Assembly (NCBI RefSeq): GCF_028204155.1
Contig: NZ_JAQLOI010000001.1
Location: 2,418,001-2,482,000, forward strand
DNA: 64,000 nt
Origin: Vibrio algarum
Lineage (GTDB): Bacteria > Pseudomonadota > Gammaproteobacteria > Enterobacterales > Vibrionaceae
Direction of reading: 5' to 3'
The notes under the pieces are model-generated. The model did not search any database and had not been told where the DNA came from. It saw only the letters and a program-made list of their open reading frames with translations. The position numbers and the translations under genes were made by a program. Below, in pieces: positions 1 to 9,258 of the stretch; position 1 is the first letter of the stretch, and every line of letters starts with the position of its first letter.

Positions 1-2
1 CT

Positions 3-1010
3 ACAGAAACAATTAAAGCCGTCGTTATCGATGGTTATCCTGCTAAATCAATGTGGGTACATGAGTTTACCAACTTCTTTATTCCGGAAGTGAATGAGAG
101 GCTCGCTAAAACCGGCAACTACGACATTAAATGGCAAGAGTCCTACGGTGGTTCCATAGTAAAACCCAAAGCAGTACTGGAAGGGATAAAACTGGGCTTG
201 GGCGATATTGGTATTGTTACTACAATATTCCATAGCTCTAAACTTCCAAGCCAATCACTTGCAGCCGTCACTCCCTTTATCTCCGATGACGCTCGAGTTG
301 TAGCTAAAGCAATTGATGAAATTGCCAAAGAATACCCAACAATGCAAAAAGAGTTCGCTAAGCAGAAACAAGTTTACCTAGCAACCGGCGTCGTGTTGAA
401 CACCTATCAACTTTATAGCAAAAAACCAGTCACAACCGCGAGCGATCTTAAGGGCAGTAAAGTCGCTGGCGCTGGAACAAACTTACGATACCTAGAAGGC
501 ATTGGTGGTGTAGCTGGAGTAAGGGGTGGATTAACCGATTTTTACAATATGCTAGCGACTGGGTTGGTCGATCACGCGATGCTTTGGCCTGAAGCGGCTA
601 AAACGTTCAAGATTGCAGAAGTAGCACCTTACATGACCCAAGTTAATTTTGGTGCGGTCAACACCAAAACAGTGACCGTTAATGAACGCTTTTGGAAAAA
701 GCTTCCAGATGAAGTGAAAACCGTTTTACAAGAAGTGGCGGTTGAATATCGAGATCACCTTGCAAACTTAGCAATGGATCGAGCACAAGAAAGCCGAGAA
801 GCCTATGTTGCGGCAGGCGGGACCATTGTTAGCATGACCCCTGAAGCACAAAAAGAATGGGCAGATTCTATGCCAAATCTTGCTAAGGAATTAGCAGAAA
901 CATTGGATAAGTCTGGCGAACCAGGAACAGAGATCATACGTGCTTATATCGATAAATTAAGTGCACAGGGTGCGAAGCCTGTACGTGATTGGACCGTCGA
1001 CCTGAACTAA
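3..1010 (+). CDS. TRAP transporter substrate-binding protein, DctP type (5' partial)
   Basis: Periplasmic solute-binding subunit of a tripartite ATP-independent transporter. The reading frame is open to the window edge and the visible part begins inside the mature protein, so the signal peptide lies outside. The first in-window ATG (51) is internal, because the codons before it read as normal protein (KAVVIDGYPAKS). The central part (ASDLKGSKVAGAG, then NMLATGLVDHAMLWPEA) and the C-terminal helices are typical of the DctP family. DctQ and DctM genes follow in the expected order, 40 bp downstream. The ligand cannot be read from sequence; the dioxygenase gene in the same operon suggests an aromatic or ring-derived acid. 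Family confident, substrate inferred. Confidence 0.88.
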   Translation, partial: TETIKAVVIDGYPAKSMWVHEFTNFFIPEVNERLAKTGNYDIKWQESYGGSIVKPKAVLEGIKLGLGDIGIVTTIFHSSKLPSQSLAAVTPFISDDARVVAKAIDEIAKEYPTMQKEFAKQKQVYLATGVVLNTYQLYSKKPVTTASDLKGSKVAGAGTNLRYLEGIGGVAGVRGGLTDFYNMLATGLVDHAMLWPEAAKTFKIAEVAPYMTQVNFGAVNTKTVTVNERFWKKLPDEVKTVLQEVAVEYRDHLANLAMDRAQESREAYVAAGGTIVSMTPEAQKEWADSMPNLAKELAETLDKSGEPGTEIIRAYIDKLSAQGAKPVRDWTVDLN

Positions 1011-1050
1011 ACGTAAATGAGACCAGTGAATTCGACAGGGAGTCCAATTA

Positions 1051-1599
1051 ATGCTTAGTTTATTGATAAAGGTAGTAAAGCCTTTTTCACGCATCACTAA
1101 TGGCATCGCTATGGTCGCTAACACAGCAGGAACACTCGTCGTGTTGCTGCTCGTGTTGGCTGTAGATTATGACGTGATAGCGAGAGGCTTATTTAATAAA
1201 CCTTTTATGGGGGCGGTAGAAGTCGTGCAATTTTCTATGGTTCTTATTGTATTTTTACAATTACCCGATGTTATACGAGTGAATCGATTAACACGCTCAG
1301 AAGGCTTTTTAGTTTTGATGAGACCAAGATTTCCTCGATTTACTCAGTTTGTAAGAAAAGTCATAGACGCTATTTCTGCACTGTTAATGGTGTTAATCGC
1401 TATAGCTATCTGGCCTGAGTTTTTAGATATGTTAGAGACCAAAGATTACTTTGGAATACCCGGCGTATTTATCGCTCCATGGTGGCCAATAAAACTCACC
1501 ATATTTTTGAGTGCTGTACTCTGCTCTTTAATATTTATATTCAAGGTTATTTTGGGTGACCAAAAAGCAGACTCACCAACGTTAGGAGACAAATCATGA
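1051..1599 (+). CDS. TRAP transporter small permease, DctQ type
   Basis: Small four-helix membrane subunit that pairs with DctM. The 182 residues hold four hydrophobic segments (about 20-40, 55-75, 105-125 and 145-168), the usual DctQ layout and length. The motif VIARGLFNKPFMGAVEVVQF matches the conserved 'R...N.P..GA.E' segment of the family. A GGGAG ribosome site sits 8 bases before the ATG. The stop overlaps the start of the dctM-like gene by four bases (ATGA), showing translational coupling. Confidence 0.88.
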   Translation: MLSLLIKVVKPFSRITNGIAMVANTAGTLVVLLLVLAVDYDVIARGLFNKPFMGAVEVVQFSMVLIVFLQLPDVIRVNRLTRSEGFLVLMRPRFPRFTQFVRKVIDAISALLMVLIAIAIWPEFLDMLETKDYFGIPGVFIAPWWPIKLTIFLSAVLCSLIFIFKVILGDQKADSPTLGDKS

Positions 1600-2903
1600 G
1601 TCCTATGGAAATTGGTTCCCTTTCTGTTATCGCGATTATTATTTGTGTTTATATTGGTGTGTATATTCCTGTTGCATTAAGTATGGTTTCTATCGCAGCA
1701 ATATGGTTACTAAGAGATGATTTTGAACTCTCTATTAATCTTCTCAAGATCGCTGTTTCTGACAGTGTGATGGAGTACACCTTTGCAACTGTGCCTTTAT
1801 TTACCTTTATGGGGCTGATTGTATCAAAAGCTGGAATGGGTTCAGACATCTATCAGGTAATGAACTCCGGCTTTAAAAATGTTAAAGGTGGGATCGGCAT
1901 GGCGACTGTCGGTGCCAACGGTATTTTTGCAGCCGTCACCGGTTCGTCTATCGCATCCGCATCGGTTTTTGCAAAAGTATCGGTTCCGCAGATGTTGAAG
2001 TATGGCTATAACCCACGCTTCGCTGTAGGTGTCGTTGCTGGTTCTTCTGTTTTAGGCATGATTATTCCACCGTCTGCAATGCTGATCATCTACGCATTTG
2101 TAGCAGAGCAATCCGTCGGCGATATGTTTTTAGCGGGTGTTGTCCCTGGTTTGCTTCTCACCTTAACTTACATGATATCTATCTGGGTAATGGGTCGATT
2201 TTTCACCAACTTTATTGGAGGAACCGCGTTTGTAGAATCTGACTGGATGTCTTTGCGCGAAATACTTGAAAAAACTGTCCCTCTAATTGCGTTGATAACC
2301 ATTGTATTAGGTGGCATTTATACTGGGTGGTTAACACCGGTTGAAGCTGGTGCTGCGGGCGCAGCTTGTGGCCTTGTTATCGCATTTGCTCGACGAAAAA
2401 TGACGCTAAGAATATTTTGGGAAGCACTTATAGAAACCGGACACATTACCGCTTCAATATTATTCCTTATAACCGCAGCGTCGATATATAGCCGTATGTT
2501 AGGAATCGCGGGGTTACCGAACGAACTAGCAGAAATGCTTGAACAACATCAAATGACCATTTTCATGACCATGTTTATTTATGTTTGTTTAATGCTTTTT
2601 CTAGGCACGTTGCTGGATACCGCATCCGTCATATTAATTGTTGTCCCTCTATTTTTACCACTGATTGAACCCATGGGTTTGAGCTTAGTCTGGTTTGGCA
2701 TAGTGACCGTAGTTGGTGCCGAAATTGGCTTGCTTACACCGCCTCTGGGAATCAGTTGTTTTGTTATTAAGTCCAGTTTAGACGATGAACGGATCAGCCT
2801 CAAAGATGTATTTATGGGCGCTCTTCCATTTGCATTTGTAATGCTCTTAGTACTGATAGTATTAATTAAATATCCAGTATTGAGCATAGGAATTTTGAAT
2901 TAA
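1596..2903 (+). CDS. TRAP transporter large permease, DctM type
   Basis: Large membrane subunit that forms the transport path and uses a sodium gradient in characterised relatives. 435 residues with about a dozen hydrophobic segments. The motifs VTGSSIASASVFAKVSVPQM (about residues 112-131), IIPPSAMLIIYAFVAEQSVGDMF and LTPVEAGAAGAA are hallmarks of the family, and the C-terminal part (GLLTPPLGISCFVIKS) is also typical. The start overlaps the dctQ stop; the dioxygenase gene follows after 11 bp, so all four genes appear co-transcribed. Confidence 0.92.
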   Translation: MSPMEIGSLSVIAIIICVYIGVYIPVALSMVSIAAIWLLRDDFELSINLLKIAVSDSVMEYTFATVPLFTFMGLIVSKAGMGSDIYQVMNSGFKNVKGGIGMATVGANGIFAAVTGSSIASASVFAKVSVPQMLKYGYNPRFAVGVVAGSSVLGMIIPPSAMLIIYAFVAEQSVGDMFLAGVVPGLLLTLTYMISIWVMGRFFTNFIGGTAFVESDWMSLREILEKTVPLIALITIVLGGIYTGWLTPVEAGAAGAACGLVIAFARRKMTLRIFWEALIETGHITASILFLITAASIYSRMLGIAGLPNELAEMLEQHQMTIFMTMFIYVCLMLFLGTLLDTASVILIVVPLFLPLIEPMGLSLVWFGIVTVVGAEIGLLTPPLGISCFVIKSSLDDERISLKDVFMGALPFAFVMLLVLIVLIKYPVLSIGILN

Positions 2904-2914
2904 AAGGATAGAAC

Positions 2915-3784
2915 ATGCGAACTGTTACTGCAGAAAATATTACCGACACCTTTATTGGTTATTTTGGTGACGATACAGACCCGAGAGTAAAACAGATAAT
3001 GTCTAGCCTTGCACAACATCTGCATGGCTTTGTTAAGGAAACACAGTTAACACACGATGAATGGCGACTTGCCCTTGAACTGCTTAAATGGACGGGTGAC
3101 ATTACCACAGACGAAAGAAATGAATTTGTACTTCTCTCGGATGTACTTGGTGTCAGCTCGCTAGTGGATATGATTAACTCTCATCCAGAAGCCACTAGCT
3201 CAAGCGTATTAGGCCCATTTCATGTATCCGATGCGCCACCGATGGACCTAGGCGCTGATTTCAAACGTCATTATGAAGGTGAAATCATTCTTGTTGAAGG
3301 TGTTGTAAAGGATACCTCTGGTAACCCTATAGCAGGTGCCACTATCGATATTTGGCAAACAGCGCCAAACGGCATGTATTCATCTCAAGATGAAGAGCAA
3401 GACATCAATAGCTTCCACGGTATTTTTACCACAGACGAAAATGGACGCTACGCCTTCACAACCGTTCGTCCTGTAAGTTATACCGTACCAAGTGACGGCC
3501 CCGTAGGTAAACTTTTAGATGCCACTGGTCGTCACCCTTGGAGACCCTCCCATCTTCACTACATTGTGAACGCTGAAGGCTATCGTTCTTTGGTTACTGA
3601 AGTATTCCCTGATGATGACCCATATTTGGACCAAGACACTGTCTTCGGGGTTCGAGAGGACCTCGTCACCACGTATAAGCCTCAAAAAGCAGGTACATTT
3701 CCAGAGGAAGGTTTTGAATTGTCAGGAAAAGTAGACGGGCCTTATTCACGTATTGATTTTGACCCTATTTTGTTAAAGAAGTAG
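2915..3784 (+). CDS. intradiol ring-cleavage dioxygenase, probably hydroxyquinol 1,2-dioxygenase type
   Basis: Non-haem Fe(III) enzyme that opens catechol-type rings between the two hydroxyl-bearing carbons. The N-terminal helical dimerisation domain (about residues 20-90) is followed by the beta-sandwich catalytic domain. The four expected iron ligands are all visible: Tyr155 (in PNGMYSSQD), Tyr189 (in RPVSYTVPSDGPVG), His213 and His215 (in RPSHLHYIV). Length (289) and N-domain wording resemble hydroxyquinol 1,2-dioxygenases more than catechol 1,2-dioxygenases, though this needs a tree. AAGGA lies 6 bases before the ATG. Coupled to the TRAP genes 11 bp upstream, so imported substrate may be cleaved directly or after steps encoded outside the window. 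Confidence 0.87.
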   Translation: MRTVTAENITDTFIGYFGDDTDPRVKQIMSSLAQHLHGFVKETQLTHDEWRLALELLKWTGDITTDERNEFVLLSDVLGVSSLVDMINSHPEATSSSVLGPFHVSDAPPMDLGADFKRHYEGEIILVEGVVKDTSGNPIAGATIDIWQTAPNGMYSSQDEEQDINSFHGIFTTDENGRYAFTTVRPVSYTVPSDGPVGKLLDATGRHPWRPSHLHYIVNAEGYRSLVTEVFPDDDPYLDQDTVFGVREDLVTTYKPQKAGTFPEEGFELSGKVDGPYSRIDFDPILLKK

Positions 3785-3820
3785 GGTACTAAATACCTAG
3801 CGGATAAGCGATATCAGCTA

Positions 3821-3852
3821 TATTCTCGCCCTCAAAAATGAGGGTGAGAATA
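3821..3852. terminator. hairpin between convergent operons
   Basis: Arms TATTCTCGCCCTC and GAGGGTGAGAATA around an AAAAAT loop, one G-T wobble, 37 bp after the dioxygenase stop and just before the end of the convergent minus-strand gene. The following T-tract is weak (CTTTAA), so it may act as a stem-only or bidirectional terminator. Confidence 0.6.
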
Positions 3853-3869
3853 GCTTTAACCAAATGATA

Positions 3870-4424
3870 TTATTGAATTAAATTAGTCACCCAGTCGGTA
3901 ACAAATATCAGTACACTAATCAGTAACCCTTCTCCAACAGCGACCGCTAAGATAATTTGCTTTCGAGCCAGCCCCGCTAACCTTGCTAAATAAACAATCA
4001 ACTCAGTAAAAACTAATGGGAAAAACGCCCAACCAGCAATAGCCGGAATACCCATGGTATTAATCCAGTGTTGAGCACGTTTAATGGCTTTACCCGGTAG
4101 TGCATTTATACGTTTCTGCATATCCAAATAATCGATAGCTAGGCAAACCAAATAAGAAGAGACACAAGACATTGTCAGCGTAACCAAAAAGAGCAGCCAC
4201 GGTTCTATGGCACTTGCCATCATCAAAATAATGGGCATTGTTGGGATAAAAAGTAACCCTCTTAAAGAAATGATAAGCGCATAGACCGTTAAAAAGTACC
4301 ATTGATACGTTTCTATTCCTTCTTGCATTTCATCAATGCTATAGGTGTTATTTAGCCAGTTCATACCCAAAATAGCCGTGACGACGATACCAAGCCATAT
4401 AAGAAGCTTTAAATGCGAAGTCAT
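3870..4424 (-). CDS. TVP38/DedA-like (VTT domain) inner-membrane protein
   Basis: 184-residue polytopic membrane protein. Hydrophobic segments lie at about 5-24, 43-62, 64-92, 124-147 and 155-178. The segment RGLLFIPTMPIILMMAS and the later GWAFFPLVFTELIVYLARLAG resemble the two re-entrant halves of TVP38/TMEM64/DedA proteins, which move lipids across membranes in characterised cases. The ATG overlaps the stop of the upstream gene by four bases, so the two are coupled. Assignment rests on topology and short motifs only. Confidence 0.55.
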   Translation of the reverse strand: MTSHLKLLIWLGIVVTAILGMNWLNNTYSIDEMQEGIETYQWYFLTVYALIISLRGLLFIPTMPIILMMASAIEPWLLFLVTLTMSCVSSYLVCLAIDYLDMQKRINALPGKAIKRAQHWINTMGIPAIAGWAFFPLVFTELIVYLARLAGLARKQIILAVAVGEGLLISVLIFVTDWVTNLIQ

Positions 4425-4927
4425 CGCTTACCTCCTCCCTTTTTATCTGGGCAAGTTTGATGTAATCGTGCTGCTTCACAACTTTTTTTACTATGACAGC
4501 GTAACCCTGAAACCTGCCAAGATACGTCTATTGTTCTATGCTTAGCGATGATCGTGTACTGGCAGCGCTCGGGGTAATCATGAACAACCAATATCCGAGC
4601 GAAAAAGGTGCTTTTATTTCTACTTTCAGGTAACTGGCTCTCTAACTGCTCAAAGATACTTTCATCGTCTATCGCTTGTTTATCTATTTCCCATTCAGCT
4701 ATCAGTTCACTCTTGGTCAGTACCTTATGATCGGTAAACTTATATTTGGGTAAAATTTCTAAACCAGTATTTAGTACACTTTTAAAAATAGGAGGAATAT
4801 ACACCGCACACAAAATCGTGAGGAATATAGAAATGACAAGAGCAATGATAACTCGAAATACCATTCTCATTACTTTGGAGCTCAGGAAAGTAACCTTTAC
4901 CTTTTCAGACAACTTCATCAAAAACAC
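4421..4927 (-). CDS. uncharacterised membrane-anchored protein
   Basis: 168 residues, not recognised. One strongly hydrophobic N-terminal segment (about 22-46, RVIIALVISIFLTILCAVYI) follows a basic stretch, so the bulk should be periplasmic. The soluble part has several cysteines (in ERCQYTI, LRCHSKKSCEAA and HQTCPDKK) that could form disulphides, and ends in a lysine-rich tail. Translationally coupled to the TVP38-like gene, suggesting a joint role at the inner membrane. Confidence 0.55.
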   Translation of the reverse strand: MFLMKLSEKVKVTFLSSKVMRMVFRVIIALVISIFLTILCAVYIPPIFKSVLNTGLEILPKYKFTDHKVLTKSELIAEWEIDKQAIDDESIFEQLESQLPESRNKSTFFARILVVHDYPERCQYTIIAKHRTIDVSWQVSGLRCHSKKSCEAARLHQTCPDKKGGGKR

Positions 4928-5121
4928 CCCTAAAGTAAAATGAACTGTATTAGTACGCTTAAAGCGTCTAAAAAAAGATAACTATGAGTGATAAGTTAAC
5001 CAGTTGAATAGTCAAAAGCAATCTGAAACGTAAAGATAGTGACGAACAAAGCCTTGCAACTAAACTAGGAGGTAGGATCATGATTCTTGTAGCGGACCCA
5101 TCATTCCCATAGGCGCTATCG

Positions 5122-5185
5122 TCATTCTCGTGAATACGGGAATCTGGGTAATTGTAGACCTCCACTTTCGTGGAGATCATGTGGG
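5122..5185. repeat. two-hairpin intergenic repeat, copy 1
   Basis: Two consecutive small hairpins: ATTCTCG...CGGGAAT (about 5124-5142) and CTCCAC-TTTC-GTGGAG (5160-5175). A related copy with the same layout lies at 6473-6534 on the same strand. It sits just downstream of the trhO stop. Confidence 0.6.
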
Positions 5186-5201
5186 TTTATTTTCAATCAC
5201 T

Positions 5202-6184
5202 TCATTTATGTCCTGAACGCTGCTGCTCTTTCAACGCTCGTTTTTCCTTTTTACGTTGTTCAATTAGATACGCCGCTTCGCCACCTACGTGGGTTTCACC
5301 GCGCGCTTTGGCCAGCTGTACTTGTTTTTCACGTTCGCGAAAGCGTGCTTTTTGCTCGTCGCTGTGCTTATCAATGCACTTAGGGCAGCTAACCCCTTTT
5401 TCAAAATGTTCCGACGCTTGCTCTTCACTTGTGATGGGTAGTCGGCACGCATTACACACATCGTAGCTACTTTTTCTAGTTGATGATTAACGGCAACACG
5501 CCCGTCAAAAACATAGCAATCGCCTTGCCACAGACTTTCATCTTCCGGTACTTCTTCTAGGTACTTAAGAATGCCACCTTCAAGATGGTACACTTCATCA
5601 AAGCCTTGCTCTTTCATGTAGGCGGTTGATTTTTCACAACGAATACCACCAGTACAGAACATGGCAACTTTCTTATGCTTGGCAGGGTCTAAATTATCCG
5701 CAACGTATTGTGGAAACTCGCGGAACGTTTCAGTATTAGGATTCAGCGCATTTTTAAATGTTCCGATATCGACTTCATAGTCATTACGAGTATCAACCAA
5801 TAGTACTTCTGGGTCCGAAATTAGATCGTTCCATTCGCTAGGCTTAACATAAGTTCCGACTACGTTAAGAGGGTCGATCCCTTCTATTCCCATCGTCACG
5901 ATCTCTTTTTTCAGTTTGACCTTAGTGCGATTAAAAGGCTGTTCTTCACTGAATGACTCTTTGTAAACCACATTGGCTAGACGAGCATCGTGTTTAAACC
6001 ATTGCAGCAAATTATCTATTGATTCTCGTTTACCTGCGACAGTGCCATTAATCCCCTCACTGGCAAGTAACAAAGTACCGCGTATTTTGTTTTGTTTTAA
6101 GAATTCGGTTAACGGCTGGCGAATTTCTTGATAATCATTTAACGTGACAAACTTGTAAAGCGCACAAACAACGTATTGAGACAT
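5202..6184 (-). pseudogene. trhO: trhO (yceA), tRNA uridine(34) hydroxylase, broken by one -1 frameshift
   Basis: Rhodanese-family enzyme that, with prephenate-dependent or oxygen-dependent partners, makes 5-hydroxyuridine at tRNA position 34. The N-terminal acylphosphatase-like part and the rhodanese domain with the active loop CTGGIRC (Cys177, Cys183) are intact in one frame. After NHQLEK the frame runs into unrelated residues, while the conserved C-terminal zinc-like region (CNACRLPI...CPKCIDK) continues in another frame to 5202. Adding one base at the A5 run (5471-5475 on the plus strand) restores a 327-residue protein of normal family length. The start is the ATG at 6184 with AAGGA upstream; a longer open frame to 6232 lacks family similarity. 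Probably a sequence error or very recent mutation. Confidence 0.85.
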
Positions 6185-6414
6185 AGTTTTTCCTTCTGCG
6201 AACTGGAACGTAAATCCAGAGCATCTGTTCATTTTCTTATACCAAACTAAGTAAAATGATGATTGATTACTTTTTTGATACGGGTGATTAAATCGCGGGA
6301 AGTATAACCAAGCGCAGGCAGGACAAAAACCAACTAAAAATAGGGCTATTTACCAGTATATAATATGCAGACATATAGAATTATAAAATGCAGGGTTTAG
6401 CCTATCAAAGTGAC

Positions 6415-6613
6415 ATAAATACAAACAGCACCACTTTATAGTAATGCCGTTCGGTTAGTGCTAAATACTTCCTCATTCTCGTGAAAACGGGAATCTTGGC
6501 TGTGCTAGTTCCCCATTTTCATGGGGATGACGTCGGTTTTCGTCGGGATTACTGGTTTAAATGACCTTAACCGAACAGCATTAGCCACTTTATCGGGCGC
6601 TGTTTGTATTTAT
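6415..6613. mobile_element. MITE-like element with imperfect terminal inverted repeats
   Basis: The ends are inverted copies: ATAAATACAAACAGC and TAATGCCGTTCGGTTA on the left (6415-6457) match GCTGTTTGTATTTAT and TAACCGAACAGCATTA on the right (6568-6613), with a short non-matching spacer inside each arm. The interior holds the two-hairpin repeat at 6473-6534. No coding capacity. I did not find a convincing target duplication, so the exact borders are uncertain. It fills most of the 400-bp gap between trhO and the efflux gene. Confidence 0.6.
6473..6534. repeat. two-hairpin intergenic repeat, copy 2
   Basis: Same layout as 5122-5185: ATTCTCG...CGGGAAT followed by CCCCAT-TTTC-ATGGGG (6511-6526). 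The second stem differs from copy 1 at paired positions (CTCCAC/GTGGAG against CCCCAT/ATGGGG), so pairing is kept while sequence changes. Confidence 0.6.
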
Positions 6614-6630
6614 AAAAATATCTATTTCAC

Positions 6631-8046
6631 TTAACTCTTGGGGGCTATATCACCACCACCTAAAGATTGATAAAGCTTAACCTGAGTTAAAAACTGATTA
6701 TATCGATTTACCAACACCGATGATTCAATACTGCGTCTCGACTCCATGGCATTAATCCAATCAATCATGTCACTCGCTCCATTTTGATATCGGCTGGCAT
6801 AGATACGCTCTATCTCCTTAGCGTTTACATACTGCTCTTTAATAACGTTACCTTGATAGCGGTAGCTCTCTTTTGTAGTCAATAAATTGGCCACCTCTTC
6901 AAATGCTTGATAGATCGTGTCTCTATAGTCGACAACGGCCATCTCATAGTCGACTTGGGAGATACTTTTGTTCAGCTCCATTTGATTCCACTCTAAAAAA
7001 GGTAAGACAATTCCACTGCCTAATTTGGCGACCGGGTTTTGTAATAACTCCACCAAATTTGAAGACGAGGTACTTAGTGAACCGGTTAGCGTCAATGTGG
7101 GCATATAGCTTGCTGCTATCGCATCTTTGCTCGCGAGCGATGATTTTAGTGCATACAAACTGGCTTTTACATCCGGTCTGCGAAGCAACAAATCAGCGGG
7201 TATTCCAGCCTCCACATCAGGTACAGGCCTTGCCGATAATTGGTCGATAGTCACACCCGTATCCTGTAAAGGTTGATTAAGCAATATAGATATGGCGTTT
7301 TGAGTTTCTGATAGCTCTTGTTGCAATTGATTTAATTGAACCTTTTGAGTAAACAAGGTTTGAGTCGACTCAAGCACTTCTAAATAGGTGGCAGAACCCG
7401 TGTCATACTTATTTTTAGTCAAGGTCGCAACGCGCTCTGTACCTATGATGTTCTGCTCTGTCAGCGCTAGCATCTGATTTAGGTAAGCCACTTTCCAATA
7501 CAACGTCGCTGTCGTCACAACCAAACTTTGCGCCGTGCTTTCTCTGTCTTCATAACTTGCTCTTGCTGTCCATTCATCGGCATCGGCAGCAGCATCTACA
7601 CGACCCCAAAGGTCCAACTCATAGCTCAAGGATAAACTCGTACTAGAGCTGTTCTCTGTGCTATCGCTGTCAATATCATACTCCGAAGATGAATCCTGTG
7701 AAAAACTCACGTTCGGTACTTTGTTGTTTTCACTCACGCCAGCGACCAAACGTGCTTTTCTTAGCGTAAGTGTCGCTTTTGCCATGTCGCTATTAAACGC
7801 CAACACCTGATCGATTAAACTATTTAACTGCGGGTCTTCGAATAACGTCCACCACTCATCAACTTGAATCACCGCCGCTTCTTTTTGATTTTGTGGCTCA
7901 ACATTCATGTCCAGCTCTAACTTCTCGGGCCAAATTCCCGGGACGTCTAATTCTGGCGATTGATAATCACTGCGCATGGCGCTGCACCCAAACAGCGTGG
8001 TTGCGCATAACATCAACGCAATAGAACTATGTAATCTTGTTTTCAT
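6631..8046 (-). CDS. outer-membrane efflux lipoprotein (TolC/NodT family)
   Basis: Outer-membrane channel of a tripartite efflux pump. The start chosen is the ATG at 8046, with GAGGAA upstream and a clear lipoprotein signal (MKTRLHSSIALMLCATTLFGC, acyl-Cys21); the frame is open upstream to 8127 but that part overlaps the permease gene. Two repeats of the efflux-protein fold follow, with family motifs such as WWTLFEDPQLNSLIDQVL, DLWGRVDAAADA and IPADLLLRRPDVKAS (the classic 'P..LL..RPD' motif). Last gene of the MacAB-like operon, 17 bp after the permease, so it is the likely partner of that pump. 471 residues, normal for the family. Confidence 0.9.
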   Translation of the reverse strand: MKTRLHSSIALMLCATTLFGCSAMRSDYQSPELDVPGIWPEKLELDMNVEPQNQKEAAVIQVDEWWTLFEDPQLNSLIDQVLAFNSDMAKATLTLRKARLVAGVSENNKVPNVSFSQDSSSEYDIDSDSTENSSSTSLSLSYELDLWGRVDAAADADEWTARASYEDRESTAQSLVVTTATLYWKVAYLNQMLALTEQNIIGTERVATLTKNKYDTGSATYLEVLESTQTLFTQKVQLNQLQQELSETQNAISILLNQPLQDTGVTIDQLSARPVPDVEAGIPADLLLRRPDVKASLYALKSSLASKDAIAASYMPTLTLTGSLSTSSSNLVELLQNPVAKLGSGIVLPFLEWNQMELNKSISQVDYEMAVVDYRDTIYQAFEEVANLLTTKESYRYQGNVIKEQYVNAKEIERIYASRYQNGASDMIDWINAMESRRSIESSVLVNRYNQFLTQVKLYQSLGGGDIAPKS

Positions 8047-8062
8047 TTTATTATTCCTCGCC

Positions 8063-9229
8063 CTAATCTCTTGAGAGCGCATCAACAGGGTTAAGTTTTG
8101 CGGCATTACGGGCAGGAAGATAGCCAAATAAAATACCTATTAGCGTCGAACAGGCAAAGGCCGCAATGACGGACGAACTGGTATAAATCATCTGGAAGTC
8201 GCTGCCAGTGTAGGCAAAGATGACCCCGACCATATAAGCAAGTCCAATACCCAATGCCCCACCACAAAAGCAGACCAATACCGCTTCAATCAGGAACTGA
8301 CGCATAATGTCAGTCTGTCTAGCGCCCACCGCCATACGTATGCCTATTTCTCGCGTCCGCTCTGTTACAGATACCAACATGATATTCATCACGCCAATAC
8401 CACCAACGACCAGAGATATAAACGCAATAGCCGAAATAAGCATGGTCATGGTTTGTGAGGTCTGCTCAATACTTTTGCGCACCGTGTCGGTGTTAATAGT
8501 GAAGAAGTCCACCAACCCATGACGCATGGTCAGTAGGCTAATAATGCCTTGTTCTGCTGCATCGCTAGAGACATCATCTTTAACTCTTACGGTGATATCA
8601 CTGACATAATTTTGTCGAAAGATTCGCCCTGAGACCGTTGTATAAGGTAGCCAGATATTCAGTTCATCGCTGTTGTCAGACACACTTTCAATCGGTTCTG
8701 TTACGCCAATCACCCGAACAGGAAGACGCCCAAGAAAAATGACGCTGCCAAGCGCCTCACCATCAGAAAAAAGCTCTTCTTCTGTGTTTGCGTCAATAAT
8801 GGCAACTTGTTCCAATGTTTCGACGCTATCTTCACCAAAGTATTGCCCTTGCGCTAAATCATAACCCCGCACACGGAAAAACTCCGTACCCACTCCTTGA
8901 ACCGAGCCACTGACGGTTTCACTAGAATAGCGAATAGCCACATTCGCTCGCACCGTTGGTGTAACGCTGTCGATAAATGGTAATGTTTTAAGTGCCACCG
9001 CATCTTCCGCGGTCAGCGAACGAACTCGGCCAGAACGACGGTCTCCTCGCCCTGTTCCGGGCTTGATTTCAATGGTATTGGTTCCCATTGAGGCTATATT
9101 GTCTAAGATTGCCTGCTGCGACCCTGTGCCTAATGCGACAACCGATACAACAGATGCAATACCGATAATAATACCCAGCATAGTAAGAAAGGTGCGTAAA
9201 CGGTGGTTGGACATGGCAAGCATCGCCAT
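8063..9229 (-). CDS. MacB-like ABC transporter permease
   Basis: Mechanotransmission-type permease with one N-terminal membrane helix (about residues 12-33), a large periplasmic domain and three C-terminal helices in an FtsX-like domain. The C-terminal motif GVMNIMLVSVTERTREIGIR and MAVGARQTDIMRQFLIEA are diagnostic of MacB/FtsX proteins. ATPase and permease, fused in E. coli MacB, are separate genes here. The ATG at 9229 has GAGG 8 bases upstream, but the codons just before it read TGYFEALK, resembling the amphipathic lead-in of MacB permeases, and no standard start codon is found further upstream before the ATPase stop. The true N-terminus is therefore somewhat uncertain. Confidence 0.88.
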   Translation of the reverse strand: MAMLAMSNHRLRTFLTMLGIIIGIASVVSVVALGTGSQQAILDNIASMGTNTIEIKPGTGRGDRRSGRVRSLTAEDAVALKTLPFIDSVTPTVRANVAIRYSSETVSGSVQGVGTEFFRVRGYDLAQGQYFGEDSVETLEQVAIIDANTEEELFSDGEALGSVIFLGRLPVRVIGVTEPIESVSDNSDELNIWLPYTTVSGRIFRQNYVSDITVRVKDDVSSDAAEQGIISLLTMRHGLVDFFTINTDTVRKSIEQTSQTMTMLISAIAFISLVVGGIGVMNIMLVSVTERTREIGIRMAVGARQTDIMRQFLIEAVLVCFCGGALGIGLAYMVGVIFAYTGSDFQMIYTSSSVIAAFACSTLIGILFGYLPARNAAKLNPVDALSRD

Positions 9230-9258
9230 TTTCAGTGCCTCAAAATATCCTGTCCAAT

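Noticed and set aside
5465..5480. Programmed -1 frameshift in trhO
   Set aside because: The run is G-AAAAA-G, one A short of the efficient A-AAA-AAG site, and trhO homologues are not known to use frameshifting.
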